From the NCBI RefSeq assembly GCF_032854445.1, contig NW_027018379.1, positions 1-33,437 on the forward strand: 33,437 nucleotides of DNA. The letters are read 5' to 3'. Source of the DNA: Liolophura sinensis (lineage: Eukaryota > Mollusca > Polyplacophora > Chitonida > Chitonidae). Of the stretch, positions 9,601 to 21,700 are shown piece after piece. The notes below the pieces were generated by a model that saw nothing but the letters and a program-made list of their open reading frames with translations, had not been told where the DNA came from and ran no database searches. Within the stretch, counting starts at the first letter, position 1. Each line of letters begins with the position of its first letter. A program made the position numbers and the translations under genes.

Positions 9601-11568
9601 CTGGGCTACACAAGGGCACATAACGTATAGTCAAAAGTTGAATATAGTCATGACCAGTCGCGATTGTACATAGTAGATTGTATCCGATTTCAAATTAACA
9701 AAAAGACCAGGCAAAAATGCAAAAGTGGAAAAACTGTTCCAGTGCTGCTAGTAAGAGGCTAATCCGACGTATTTTGTGACGAGAAATCGAATGGTGCAAA
9801 CCGCGTTGCTCTCCGACCAATACTTTTGGCTGTAGCGACAATTGAGTGATCATTGATGTCATAGTCACGTGCCCAGCAACGGCTCTTACTCCATGGAAAC
9901 CAGGGAAATTTGCAATTTTTTAAACAGCTGCCGATGCCTGGGCCATTTCCGCATCTTTTAGAACCTTATTGATGTGCGTCAGTGATCAGTTGTACTTTTT
10001 ACAGCAGACTGTATCTAGTACATTGTGTTTTTTATGTACGAATAGTGTGGTTTTTCTACACGTAGATAAAGACATTGACATTGTCTTGGACTTAAAAGTA
10101 AGACAATTGCTGGATGAGTTAATGGGCTTAGCCCAAAGATTTGACGTCTTCTGGGCTACCGAAGGGCACATAACGTATAGTTAAAAGTTGAATATAGTAA
10201 CGACCAGTCGCGATTGTGCATAGTACAGTGTATCCGATTTCAATTAACAAAAAGACCAAACAAAAATGCAAAAGTGGAAAAACTGTTCCAGTGCTGCTGG
10301 TAAGAGGCTAATCCGACGTATTTTGTGACGAGAAATCGAATGGTGCAAACCGCGTTGCTCTCCGACCAATACTTTTGGCTGTAGTGACAATTGAATGATC
10401 ATTGATGTCATAGTCACGTGCCCAGCAACGGCTCTTACTCCATGGAAACCAGGGAAATTTGCAATTTTTTAAACAGCTGCCGATGCCTGGGCCAATTCCG
10501 CATCTTTTAGAACCTTATTGATGTGGTTCAGTGATCAGTTGTACTTTTTACAGCAGACTGTATCTAGTACATTGTGTTTTTTATGTACAAATGGTGTGGT
10601 TTTTCTACACGTAGATAAAGACATTGAGATTGTCTTGGACTTAGAAGTAAGACAATTGCTGGGTGAGTTAAATGGGCATAGCCCAAAGATTTGACGTCTT
10701 CTGGGCTACCGAAGGGCACATAACGTGTAGTTAAAAGTTGAATATAGTAACGACCAGTCGCGAATGTGCATAGTACAGTGTAGCCGATTTCAATTAACAA
10801 AAAGACCAGGCAAAAATGCAAAAGTGGAAAAACTGTTCCAGTGCTGCTGGTAAGAGGCTAATCCGACGTATTTTGTGACGAGAAATCGAATGGTGCAAAC
10901 CGCGTTGCTCTCCGACCAATACTTTTGGCTGTAGCGACAATTGAATGATCATTGATGTCATAGTCACGTGCCCAGCAACGGCTCTTACTCCATGGAAACC
11001 AGGAAATTTGCAATTTTTAAACAGCTGCCGATGCCTGGCCCAATTCCGCATCTATTAGAACCTTATAGATGTGGTTCAGTGATCAGTTGTACTTTTTACA
11101 GCAGACTGTATCTAGTACATTGTGTTTTTTATGTACGAATGGTGTGGTTTTTCTACACGTAGATAAAGACATTGAGATTGTCTTGGACTTAAAAGTAAGA
11201 CAATTGCTGGATGAGTTAAATGGGCTTAGCCCAAAGATTTGACGTCTTCTGGGCTACAGAAGGGCACATAACTTATAGTCAAAAGTTTGAATATAGTCAT
11301 GACCAGTCGCGATTGTACATTGTAGATTGTATCCGATTTCAAATTAACTAAAAAGACCAGGCAAAAATGCAAAAGTGGAAAAACTGTTCCAGTGCTGCTG
11401 TAAGAGGCTAATCCGACGTATTTTGTGACGAAAAATCGAATGGTGCAAACCGCGTTGCTCTCCGACCAATACTTTTGGCTGTAGCGACAATTGAATGATC
11501 ATTGATGTCATAGTCACGTGCCCAGCAACGGCTCTTACTCCATGGAAACCAGGGGAAATTTGCAATTT
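6604..11568. repeat. Segmental block A', second copy (M12 tail, M13-M21)
   Basis: Second copy of block A, offset 6,598-6,604 bp for matching phase marks (6677 against 74, 7227 against 625, 7778 against 1175, through 11077 against 4479). The drifting offset comes from single-base indels, while nearly all substitution markers are shared. One substitution difference is M9 GTGACGAGAAAT against M21 GTGACGAAAAAT. A 12-monomer periodicity is implied, but only nine monomers plus part of the preceding one are demonstrably duplicated. The end is approximate. Confidence 0.9.
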
Positions 11569-14500
11569 TTAAACAGCTGCCGATGCCTGGCCAATTCCGC
11601 ATCTTTTAGAACCTTATTGATGTGGGTCAGTGATCAGTTGTACTTTTTACAGCAGACTGTATCTAGTACCTTGTGTTTTTTATGTACACATGGTGTGGTT
11701 TTTTCTACACGTAGATAAAGACATTGACATTGTCTTGGACTTAAAAGTAAGACAATTGCTGGGTGAGTTAAATGGGCTTAGCCCAAAGATTTGACGTCTT
11801 CTGGGCTACAGAAGGGCACATAACTTATAGTCAAAAGTTGAATATAGTCATGACCAGTCGCGATTGTACATAGTAGATTGTATCCGATTTCAATTAACAA
11901 AAAGACCAGGCAAAAATGCAAAAGTGGAAAAACCTGTTCCAGTGCTGCTGGTAAGAGGCTAATCCGACGTATTTTGTGACGAGAAATCGAATGGTGCAAA
12001 CCGCGTTGCTCTCCGACCAATACTTTTGGCTGTAGCGACAATTGAATGATCATTGATGTCATAGTCACGTGCCCAGCAACGGCTCTTACTCCATGGAAAC
12101 CAGGGAAATTTGCAATTTTTAAAAAGCTGCCGATGCCTGGGCCATTTCCGCATCTTCTAGAACCTTATTGATGTGCGTCAGTGATCAGTTGTACTTTTTA
12201 CAGCAGACTGTATCTAGTACATTGTGTTTTTATGTACGAATGGTGTGGTTTTTCTACACGTAGATAAAGACATTGAGATTGTCTTGGACTTAAAAGTAAG
12301 ACAATTGCTGGATGAGTTAAATGGGCTTAGCCCAAAGATTTGACGTCTTCTGGGCTACCGAAGGGCACATAACGTATGGTTAAAAGTTGAATATAGTAAC
12401 GACCAGTCGCGATTGTGCATAGTACAGTGTATCCGATTTCAATTAACAAAAAGACCAAACAAAAATGCAAAAGTGGAAAAACTGTTCCAGTGCTGCTGGT
12501 AAGAGGCTAATCCGACGTATTTTGGACGAGAAATCGAATGGTGCAAACCGCGTTGCTCTCCGACCAATACTTTTGGCTGTAGCGACAATTGAATGATCAT
12601 TGATGTCATAGTCACGTGCCCAGCAACGGCTCTTACTCCATGGAAACCAGGGAAATTTGCAATTTTCTAAACAGCTGCCGATGCCTGGGCCAATTTCGCA
12701 TCTTTTAGAATCTTATTGATGTGGGTCAGTGATCAGTTGTACTTTTTACAGCAGACTGTATCTAGTACTTTGTGTTTTTTTATGTACAAATGGTGTGGTT
12801 TTTCTACACGTAGATAAAGACATTGAGATTGTCTTGGTCTTAAAAGTAAGACAATTGCTGGATGAGTTAAATGGGCTTAGCCCAAAGATTTGACGTCTTC
12901 TGGGCTACCGAAGGGCACATAACGTATAGTTAAAAGTTAAATATAGTAACGACCAGTCGCGATTGTGCATAATACAGTTGTAGCCGATTTCAATTAACAA
13001 AAAGACCAGGCAAAAATGCAAAAGTGGAAAAACTGTTCCAGTGCTGCTGGTAAGAGGCTAATCCGACGTATTTTGTCACGAAAAATCGAATGGTGCAAAC
13101 CGCGTTGCTCTCCGACCAATACTTTTGGCTGTAGCGACAATTGAATGATCATTGATGTCATAGTCACGTGCCCAGCAACGGCTCTTACTCCATGGAAACC
13201 AGGGAAATTTGCAATTTTTTTAAACAGCTGCCGATGCCTGGGCCAATTCCGCATCTTTTAGAACCTTATTGATGTGGTTCAGTGATCAGTTGTACTTTTT
13301 ACAGCAGACTGTATCTAGTACCTTGTGTTTTTTATGTACAAATGGTGTGGTTTTTCTACACGTAGATAAAGACATTGACATTGTCTTGGACTTAAAAAGT
13401 AAGACAATTGCTGGATGAGTTAAATGGGCTTAGCCCAAAGATTTGACGTCTTCTGGGCTACCGAAGGGCACATAACGTATAGTTAAAAGTTGAATATAGT
13501 AACGACCAGTCGCGATTGTGCATAGTACAGTGTATCCGATTTCAATTAACAAAAAGACCAGGCAAAATGCAAAAGTGGGAAAAACTGTTCAGTGCTGCTA
13601 GTAAGAGGCTAATCCGACGTATTTTGTGACGAGAAATCGAATGGTGCAAACCGCGTTGCTCTCCGACCAATACTTTTGGCTGAAGCGACAATTGAATGAT
13701 CATTGATGTCATAGTCACGTGCCCAGCAACGGCTCTTACTCCATGGAAACCAGGGAAATTTGCAATTTTTTAACAGCTGCCGATGCCTGGGCCATTTCCG
13801 CATCTTTTAGAACCTTATTGATGTGCGTCAGTGATCAGTTGTACTTTTTACAGCAGACTGTATCTAGTACATTGTGTTTTTTATGTACGAATGGTGTGGT
13901 TTTTCTACACGTAGATGAAGACATTGAGATTGTCTTGGACTTAAAAGTAAGACAATTGCTGGATGAGTTAAATGGGCTTAGCCCAAAGATTTGACGTCTT
14001 CTGGGCTACCGAAGGGCACATAACGTATGGTTAAAAGTTGAATATAGTAACGACCAGTCGCGATTGTGCATAGTACAGTGTATCCGATTTCAATTAACAA
14101 AAAGACCAAACAAAAATGCAAAAGTGGAAAAACTGTTCCAGTGCTGCTGGTAAGAGGCTAATCCGACGTATTTTGTGACGAGAAATCGAATGGTGCAAAC
14201 CGCGTTGCTCTCCGACCAATACTTTTGGCTGTAGCGACAATTGAATGATCATTGATGTCATAGTCACGTGCCCAGCAACGGCTCTTACTCCATGGAAACC
14301 AGGGAAATTTGCAATTTTTTAAACAGCTGCCGATGCCTGGGCCAATTCCGCATCTTTTAGAACCTTATCGATGTGGGTCAGTGATCAGTTGTACTTTTTA
14401 CAGCAGACTGTATCTAGTACATTGTGTTTTTTATGTACAAATGGTGTGGTTTTTCTACACGTAGATAAAGACATTGAGATTGTCTTGGACTTAGAAGTAA

Positions 14501-14573
14501 GACAATTGCTGGGTGAGTTAAATGGGCATAGCCCAAAGATTTGACGTCTTCTGGGCTACCGAAGGGCACATAA
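11569..14573. repeat. Mixed monomers M22 to M27 head
   Basis: Six monomers of different variant types in no obvious higher-order order. M22 has TTTATGTACACAT with CATGACC; M23 and M26 have GTGCGTC heads, CGTATGGTTAAAAG and ACCAAAC; M24 has the AATTTCGC/TTTGTG head; M25 has CCTTGTG with a GTGGTTC head; M27 has TTAGAAG, GGGCATAG and CGTGTAG like M8 and M20. Indels are frequent here: M23 is 548 bp and M24 is 553 bp, the longest unit in the window. No gene or other element is present. Confidence 0.85.
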
Positions 14574-15968
14574 CGTGTAGTTAAAAGTTGAATATAGTAA
14601 CGACCAGTCGCGAATGTGCATAGTACAGTGTAGCCGATTTCAATTAACAAAAAGACCAGGCAAAAATGCAAAAGTGGAAAAACTGTTCCAGTGCTGCTGG
14701 TAAGAGGCTAATCCGACGTATTTTGTGACGAGAAATCGAATGGTGCAAACCGCGTTGCTCTCCGACCAATACGTTTGGCTGTAGCGACAATTGAATGATC
14801 ATTGATGTCATAGTCACGTGCCCAGCAACGGCTCTTACTCCATGGAAACCAGGGAAATTTGCAATTTTTTAAACAGCTGCCAATGCCTGGCCCAATTCCG
14901 CATCTATTAGAACCTTATAGATGTGGTTCAGTGATCAGTTGTACTTTTTACAGCAGACTGTATCTAGTACATTGTGTTTTTTATGTACGAATGGTGTGGT
15001 TTTTCTACACGTAGATAAAGACATTGAGATTGTCTTGGACTTAAAAGTAAGACAATTGCTGGGTGAGTTAAATGGGCTTAGCAAAAAGATTTGACGTCTT
15101 CTGGGCTACAGAAGGGCACATAACTTATAGTCAAAAGTTGAATATAGTCATGACCAGTCGCGATTCTACATTGTAGATTGTATCCGATTTCAAATTAACA
15201 AAAAGACCAGGCAAAAATGCAAAAGTGGAAAAACTGTTCCAGTGCTGCTGGTAGGAGGCTAATCCGACGTATTTTGTGACGAGAAATCGAATGGTGCAAA
15301 CCGCGTTGCTCTCCGACCAATACTTTTGGCTGTAGCGACAATTGAATGATCATTGATGTCATAGTCACGTGCCCAGCAACGGCTCTTACTCCATGGAAAC
15401 CAGGAAATTTGCAATTTTTTCAACAGCTGCCGATGCCTGGCCCAATTCCGCATCTATTAGAACCTTATAGATGTGGTTCAGTGATCAGTTGTACTTTTTA
15501 CAGCAGACTGTATCTAGTACATTGTGTTTTTTATGTACGAATGGTGTGGTTTTTCTACACGTAGATAAAGACATTGAGATTGTCTTGGACTTAGAAGTAA
15601 GACAATTGCTGGATGAGTTAAATGGGCTTAGCACAAAGATTTGACGTCTTCTGGGCTACCGAAGGGCACATAACGTATAGTTAAAAGTTGAATATAGTAA
15701 CGACCAGTCGCGATTGTGCATAGTACAGTGTATCCGATTTCAATTAACAAAAAGACCTGGCAAAAATGCAAAAGTAGAAAAACTGTTCCAGCGCTGCTGG
15801 TAAGAGACCAATCCGACGTATTTTGTCACGAGAAATCGAATGGTGCAAACCGCGTTGCTCTCCGACCAATACTTTTGGCTGTAGCGACAATTGAATGATC
15901 ATTGATGTCATAGTCACGTGCCCAGCAACGGCTCTTACTCCATGGAAACCAGGGAAATTTGCAATTTT
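14574..15968. repeat. 2,750-bp-offset duplication, first copy (M27 tail, M28, M29)
   Basis: This stretch recurs at 17324-18718 with a constant 2,750-bp (five-monomer) offset. Shared rare markers are TACGTTTGGC in the M27 and M32 tails, GCAAAAAGAT in M28 and M33 (15081 and 17831), GATTCTACATTG in M28 and M33, GGTAGGAGG, and in M29 and M34 TTAGAAG, GCACAAAGAT, AAGACCTGG, AAAGTAGAAA, GCGCTGC and AGAGACCAATCC. Divergence resumes at 15969, where M30 has TTTTCTAAAC and M35 has TTTTTTAAAC. Confidence 0.9.
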
Positions 15969-17278
15969 CTAAACAGCTGCCGATGCCTGGGCCAATTTCG
16001 CATCTTTTAGAATCTTATTGATGTGGGTCAGTGATCAGTTGTACTTTTTACAGCAGACTGTATCTAGTACTTTGTGTTTTTTATGTACAAATGGTGTGGT
16101 TTTTCTACACGTAGATGAAGACATTGACATTGTCTTGGACTTAAAAGTAAGACAATTGCTGGATGAGTTAAATGGGCTTAGCCCAAAGATTTGACGTCTT
16201 CTGGGCTACCGAAGGGCACATAACGTATAGTTAAAAGTTGAATATGGTAACGACCAGTCGCGATTGTGCATAGTACAGTGTATCCGATTTCAATTAACAA
16301 AAAGACCAGGCAAAAATGCAAAAGTGGAAAAACTGTTCCAGTGCCGCTGGTAAGAGGCTAATCCGACGTATTTTGTGACGAGAAATCGAATGGTGCAAAC
16401 TGCGTTGCTCTCCGACCAATACTTTTGGCTGTAGCGACAATTGAATGATCATTGATGTCATAGTCACGTGCCCAGCAACGGCTCTTACTCCATGGAAACC
16501 AGGGAAATTTGCAATTTTTTAAACAGCTGCCGATGCCTGGGCCATTTCCGCATCTTTTAGAACCTTATTGATGTGGTTCAGTGATCAGTTGTACTTTTTA
16601 CAGCAGACTGTATCTAGTACATTGTGTTTTTTATGTACGAATGGTGTGGTTTTTCTACACGTAGATAAAGACATTGACATTGTCTTGGACTTAAAAGTAA
16701 GACAATTGCTGGATGAGTTAAATGGGCTTAGCCCAAAGATTTGACGTCTTCTGGGCTACCGAAGGGCACATAACGTATAGTTAAAAGTTGAATATAGTAA
16801 CGACCAGTCGCGATTGTGCATAGTACAGTGTATCCGATTTCAATTAACAAAAAGACCAGGCAAAAATGCAAAAGTGGAAAAACTGTTCCAGTGCCGCTGG
16901 TAAGAGGCTAATCCGACGTATTTTGTGACGAGAAATCGAATGGTGCAAACTGCGTTGCTCTCCGAATAATACTTTTGGCTGTAGCGACAATTGAATGATC
17001 ATTGATGTCATAGTCACGTGCCCAGCAACGGCTCTTACTCCATGGAAACCAGGGAAATTTGCAATTTTTTAAACAGCTGCCGATGCCTGGGCCAATTCCG
17101 CATCTTTTAGAACCTTATTGATGTGGTTCAGTGATCAGTTGTACTTTTTACAGCAGACTGTATCTAGTACATTGTGTTTTTTATGTACGAATGGTGTGGT
17201 TTTTCTACACGTAGATAAAGACATTGACATTGTCTTGGACTTAAAAGTAAGACAATTGCTGGATGAGTTAAATGGGCT
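15969..17278. repeat. Monomers M30, M31 and head of M32
   Basis: Two and a half monomers between the copies of the 2,750-bp duplication. M30 has the AATTTCGC/TTTGTG head type with AGATGAAG and GACATTGACATTG. M31 and the M32 head have the GTGGTTC head with GTACGAATGG. M30 and M31 share GTGCCGCTGG and CAAACTGCG. M31 has a private CCGAATAAT near 16964 where other copies have CCGACCAAT. Units are exactly 550 bp. Only satellite sequence is present. Confidence 0.85.
16579..17128. repeat. Representative 550-bp monomer (M31)
   Basis: This copy is exactly 550 bp with no obvious private indel, so it serves as a reference unit. Counting by hand gives 224 G+C (about 41%) and about 21 CpG, near the number expected by chance. 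In order from the phase mark it holds: a T-rich stretch and hairpin (GTGTGG/CTACAC), a G/C variant site in GACATTGACATTG, a bulged hairpin (GTCTT..AAGAC), the strong TAGCCCA/TGGGCTA hairpin, TCGCGA, four A-tracts, the CAATTG plus AATGATCATT palindromes, CACGTG, CCATGG, CAGCTG and a GATGC/GCATC inverted repeat. I found no convincing internal subrepeat that would make 550 bp a multimer of a shorter unit. No frame is open through the unit. Confidence 0.9.
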
Positions 17279-17678
17279 TAGCCCAAAGATTTGACGTCTT
17301 CTGGGCTACCGAAGGGCACATAACGTGTAGTTAAAAGTTGAATATAGTAACGACCAGTCGCGAATGTGCATAGTACAGTGTAGCCGATTTCAATTAACAA
17401 AAAGACCAGGCAAAAATGCAAAAGTGGAAAAACTGTTCCAGTGCTGCTGGTAAGAGGCTAATCCGACGTATTTTGTGACGAGAAATCGAATGGTGCAAAC
17501 CGCGTTGCTCTCCGACCAATACGTTTGGCTGTAGCGACAATTGAATGATCATTGATGTCATAGTCACGTGCCCAGCAACGGCTCTTACTCCATGGAAACC
17601 AGGGAAATTTGCAATTTTTTAAACAGCTGCCAATGCCTGGCCCAATTCCGCATCTATTAGAACCTTATAGATGTGGTT
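17129..17678. repeat. Chimeric monomer M32 at a crossover junction
   Basis: The left part of M32 (GTGGTTC, GTACGAATGG, GACATTGACATTG, TTAAAAG, GGATGAG, GGGCTTAG) differs from M27 at every listed variant. From the G at 17327 onward (CGTGTAG, CGAATGTG, GTAGCC, TACGTTTGGC) it matches M27. The switch lies between the last left-type site, T at 17278, and the first right-type site, G at 17327. This is the pattern left by unequal crossing over or gene conversion between units in register. The 48-bp switch interval contains the TAGCCCA/TGGGCTA hairpin. Confidence 0.8.
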
Positions 17679-18718
17679 CAGTGATCAGTTGTACTTTTTA
17701 CAGCAGACTGTATCTAGTACATTGTGTTTTTTATGTACGAATGGTGTGGTTTTTCTACACGTAGATAAAGACATTGAGATTGTCTTGGACTTAAAAGTAA
17801 GACAATTGCTGGGTGAGTTAAATGGGCTTAGCAAAAAGATTTGACGTCTTCTGGGCTACAGAAGGGCACATAACTTATAGTCAAAAGTTGAATATAGTCA
17901 TGACCAGTCGCGATTCTACATTGTAGATTGTATCCGATTTCAAATTAACAAAAAGACCAGGCAAAAATGCAAAAGTGGAAAAACTGTTCCAGTGCTGCTG
18001 GTAGGAGGCTAATCCGACGTATTTTGTGACGAGAAATCGAATGGTGCAAACCGCGTTGCTCTCCGACCAATACTTTTGGCTGTAGCGACAATTGAATGAT
18101 CATTGATGTCATAGTCACGTGCCCAGCAACGGCTCTTACTCCATGGAAACCAGGAAATTTGCAATTTTTTCAACAGCTGCCGATGCCTGGCCCAATTCCG
18201 CATCTATTAGAACCTTATAGATGTGGTTCAGTGATCAGTTGTACTTTTTACAGCAGACTGTATCTAGTACATTGTGTTTTTTATGTACGAATGGTGTGGT
18301 TTTTCTACACGTAGATAAAGACATTGAGATTGTCTTGGACTTAGAAGTAAGACAATTGCTGGATGAGTTAAATGGGCTTAGCACAAAGATTTGACGTCTT
18401 CTGGGCTACCGAAGGGCACATAACGTATAGTTAAAAGTTGAATATAGTAACGACCAGTCGCGATTGTGCATAGTACAGTGTATCCGATTTCAATTAACAA
18501 AAAGACCTGGCAAAAATGCAAAAGTAGAAAAACTGTTCCAGCGCTGCTGGTAAGAGACCAATCCGACGTATTTTGTCACGAGAAATCGAATGGTGCAAAC
18601 CCGTTGCTCTCCGACCAATACTTTTGGCTGTAGCGACAATTGAATGATCATTGATGTCATAGTCACGTGCCCAGCAACGGCTCTTACTCCATGGAAACCA
18701 GGGAAATTTGCAATTTTT
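17324..18718. repeat. 2,750-bp-offset duplication, second copy (M32 tail, M33, M34)
   Basis: Partner of 14574-15968 with the same rare markers in the same order. The only differences I noticed are near 18600, where AAACCCGTTG replaces AAACCGCGTTG (one base shorter, so M34 is 549 bp), and divergence at the right end. M35 to M37 that follow resemble M28 to M30 again but keep the common GCCCAAAG, so this region has seen more than one rearrangement. Confidence 0.88.
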
Positions 18719-21700
18719 TAAACAGCTGCCAATGCCTGGCCCAATTCCGCATCTATTAGAACCTTATAGATGTGGTTCAGTGATCAGTTGTACTTTTTAC
18801 AGCAGACTGTATCTAGTACATTGTGTTTTTTATGTACGAATGGTGTGGTTTTTCTACACGTAGATAAAGACATTGAGATTGTCTTGGACTTAAAAGTAAG
18901 ACAATTGCTGGGTGAGTTAAATGGGCTTAGCCCAAAGATTTGACGTCTTCTGGGCTACAGAAGGGCACATAACTTATAGTCAAAAGTTGAATATAGTCAT
19001 GACCAGTCGCGATTGTACATTGTAGATTGCATCCGATTTCAAATTAACAAAAAGACCAGGCAAAAATGCAAAAGTGGAAAAACTGTTCCAGTGCTGCTGG
19101 TAAGAGGCTAATCCGACGTATTTTGTGACGAGAAATCGAATGGTGCAAACCGCGTTGCTCTCCGACCAATACTTTTGGCTGTAGCGACAATTGAATTATC
19201 ATTGATGTCATAGTCACGTGCCCAGCAACGGCTCTTACTCCATGGAAACCAGGAAATTTGCAATTTTTTAAACAGCTGCCGATGCCTGGCCCAATTCCGC
19301 ATCTATTAGAACCTTATAGATGTGGTTCAGTGATCAGTTGTACTTTTTACAGCAGACTGTATCTAGTACATTGTGTTTTTTATGTACGAATGGTGTGGTT
19401 TTTCTACACGTAGATAAAGACATTGAGATTGTCTTGGACTTAGAAGTAAGACAATTGCTGGATGAGTTAAATGGGCTTAGCCCAAAGATTTGACGTCTTC
19501 TGGGCTACCGAAGGGCACATAACGTATAGTTAAAAGTTGAATATAGTAACGACCAGTCGCGATTGTGCATAGTACAGTGTATCCGATTTCAATTAACAAA
19601 AAGACCAGGCAAAAATGCAAAAGTAGAAAAACTGTTCCAGTGCTGCTGGTAAGAGACTAATCCGACGTATTTTGTGACGAGAAATCGAATGGTGCAAACC
19701 GCGTTGCTCTCCGACCAATACTTTTGGCTGTAGCGACAATTGAATGATCATTGATGTCATAGTCACGTGCCCAGCAACGGCTCTTACTCCATGGAAACCA
19801 GGGAAATTTGCAATTTTCTAAACAGCTGCCGATGCCTGGGCCAATTTCGCATCTTTTAGAATCTTATTGATGTGGGTCAGTGATCAGTTGTACTTTTTAC
19901 AGCAGACTGTATCTAGTACTTTGTGTTTTTTATGTACAAATGGTGTGGTTTTTCTACACGTAGATGAAGACATTGACATTGTCTTGGACTTAAAAGTAAG
20001 ACAATTGCTGGATGAGTTAAATGGGCTTAGCCCAAAGATTTGTGACGTCTTCTGGGCTACCGAAGGGCACATAACGTATAGTTAAAAGTTGAATATAGTA
20101 ACGACCAGTCGCGATTGTGCATAGTACAGTGTATCCGATTTCAATTAACAAAAAGACCAAACAAAAATGCAAAAGTGGAAAAACTGTTCCAGTGCTGCTA
20201 GTAAGAGGCTAATCCGACGTATTTTGTGACGAGAAATCGAATGGTGCAAACCGCGTTGCTCTCCGACCAATACTTTTGGCTGTAGCGACAATTGAATGAT
20301 CATTGATGTCATAGTCACGTGCCCAGCAACGGCTCCTACTCCATGGAAACCAGGGAAATTTGCAATTTTTTAAACAGCTGCCGATGCCTGGGCCATTTCC
20401 GCATCTTTTAGAACCTTATTGATGTGCGTCAGTGATCAGTTGTACTTTTTACAGCAGACTGTATCTAGTACATTGTGTTTTTTATGTACGAATGGTGTGG
20501 TTTTTCTACACGTAGATAAAGACATTGAGATTGTCTTGGACTTAAAAGTAAGACAATTGCTGGATGAGTTAAATGGGCTTAGCCCAAAGATTTGACGTCT
20601 TCTGGGCTACCGAAGGGCACATAACGTATAGTTAAAAGTTGAATATAGTAACGACCAGTCGCGATTGTGCATAGTACAGTGTATCCGATTTCAATTAACA
20701 AAAAGACCAGGCAAAAATGCAAAAGTGGAAAAACTGTTCCAGTGCTGCTAGTAAGAGGCTAATCCGACGTATTTTGTCACGAGAAATCGAATGGTGCAAA
20801 CCGCGTTGCTCTCCGACCAATACTTTTGGCTGTAGCGACAATTGAATGATCATTGATGTCATAGTCACGTGCCCAGCAACGGCTCTTACTCCATGGAAAC
20901 CAGGGAAATTTGCAATTTTTTAAACAGCTGCCGATGCCTGGGCCATTTCCGCATCTTTTAGAACCTTATTGATGTGCGTCAGTGATCAGTTGTACTTTTT
21001 ACAGCAGACTGTATCTAGTACATTGTGTTTTTTATGTACGAATGGTGTGGTTTTTCTACACGTAGATAAAGACATGGACATTGTCTTGGACTTAAAAGTA
21101 AGACAATTGCTGGATGAGTTAAATGGGCTTAGCCCAAAGATTTGACGTCTTCTGGGCTACCGAAGGGCACATAACGTATAGTTAAAAGTTGAATATAGTA
21201 ACGACCAGTCGCGATTGTGCATAGTACAGTGTATCCGATTTCAATTAACAAAAAGGCCAGGCAAAAATGCAAAAGTAAAAAAACTGTTCCAGTGCTGCTG
21301 GTAAGAGGCTAATCCGACGTATTTTGTGACGAGAAATCGAATGGTGCAAACCGCGTTGCTCTCCGACCAATACTTTTGGCTGTAGCGACAATTGAATGAT
21401 CATTGATGTCATAGTTACGTGCCCAGCAACGGCTCTTACTCCATGGAAACCAGGAAATTTGCAATTTTTTAAACAGCTGCCGATGCCTGGGCCATTTCCG
21501 CATCTTTAAGAACCTTATTGATGTGCGTCAGTGATCAGTTGTACTTTTTACAGCAGACTGTATCTAGTACATTGTGTTTTTTATGTACGAATGGTGTGGT
21601 TTTTCTACACGTAGATAAAGACATTGAGATTGTCTTGGACTTAAAAGTAAGACAATTGCTGGGTGAGTTAAATGGGCTTAGCCCAAAGATTTGACGTCTT

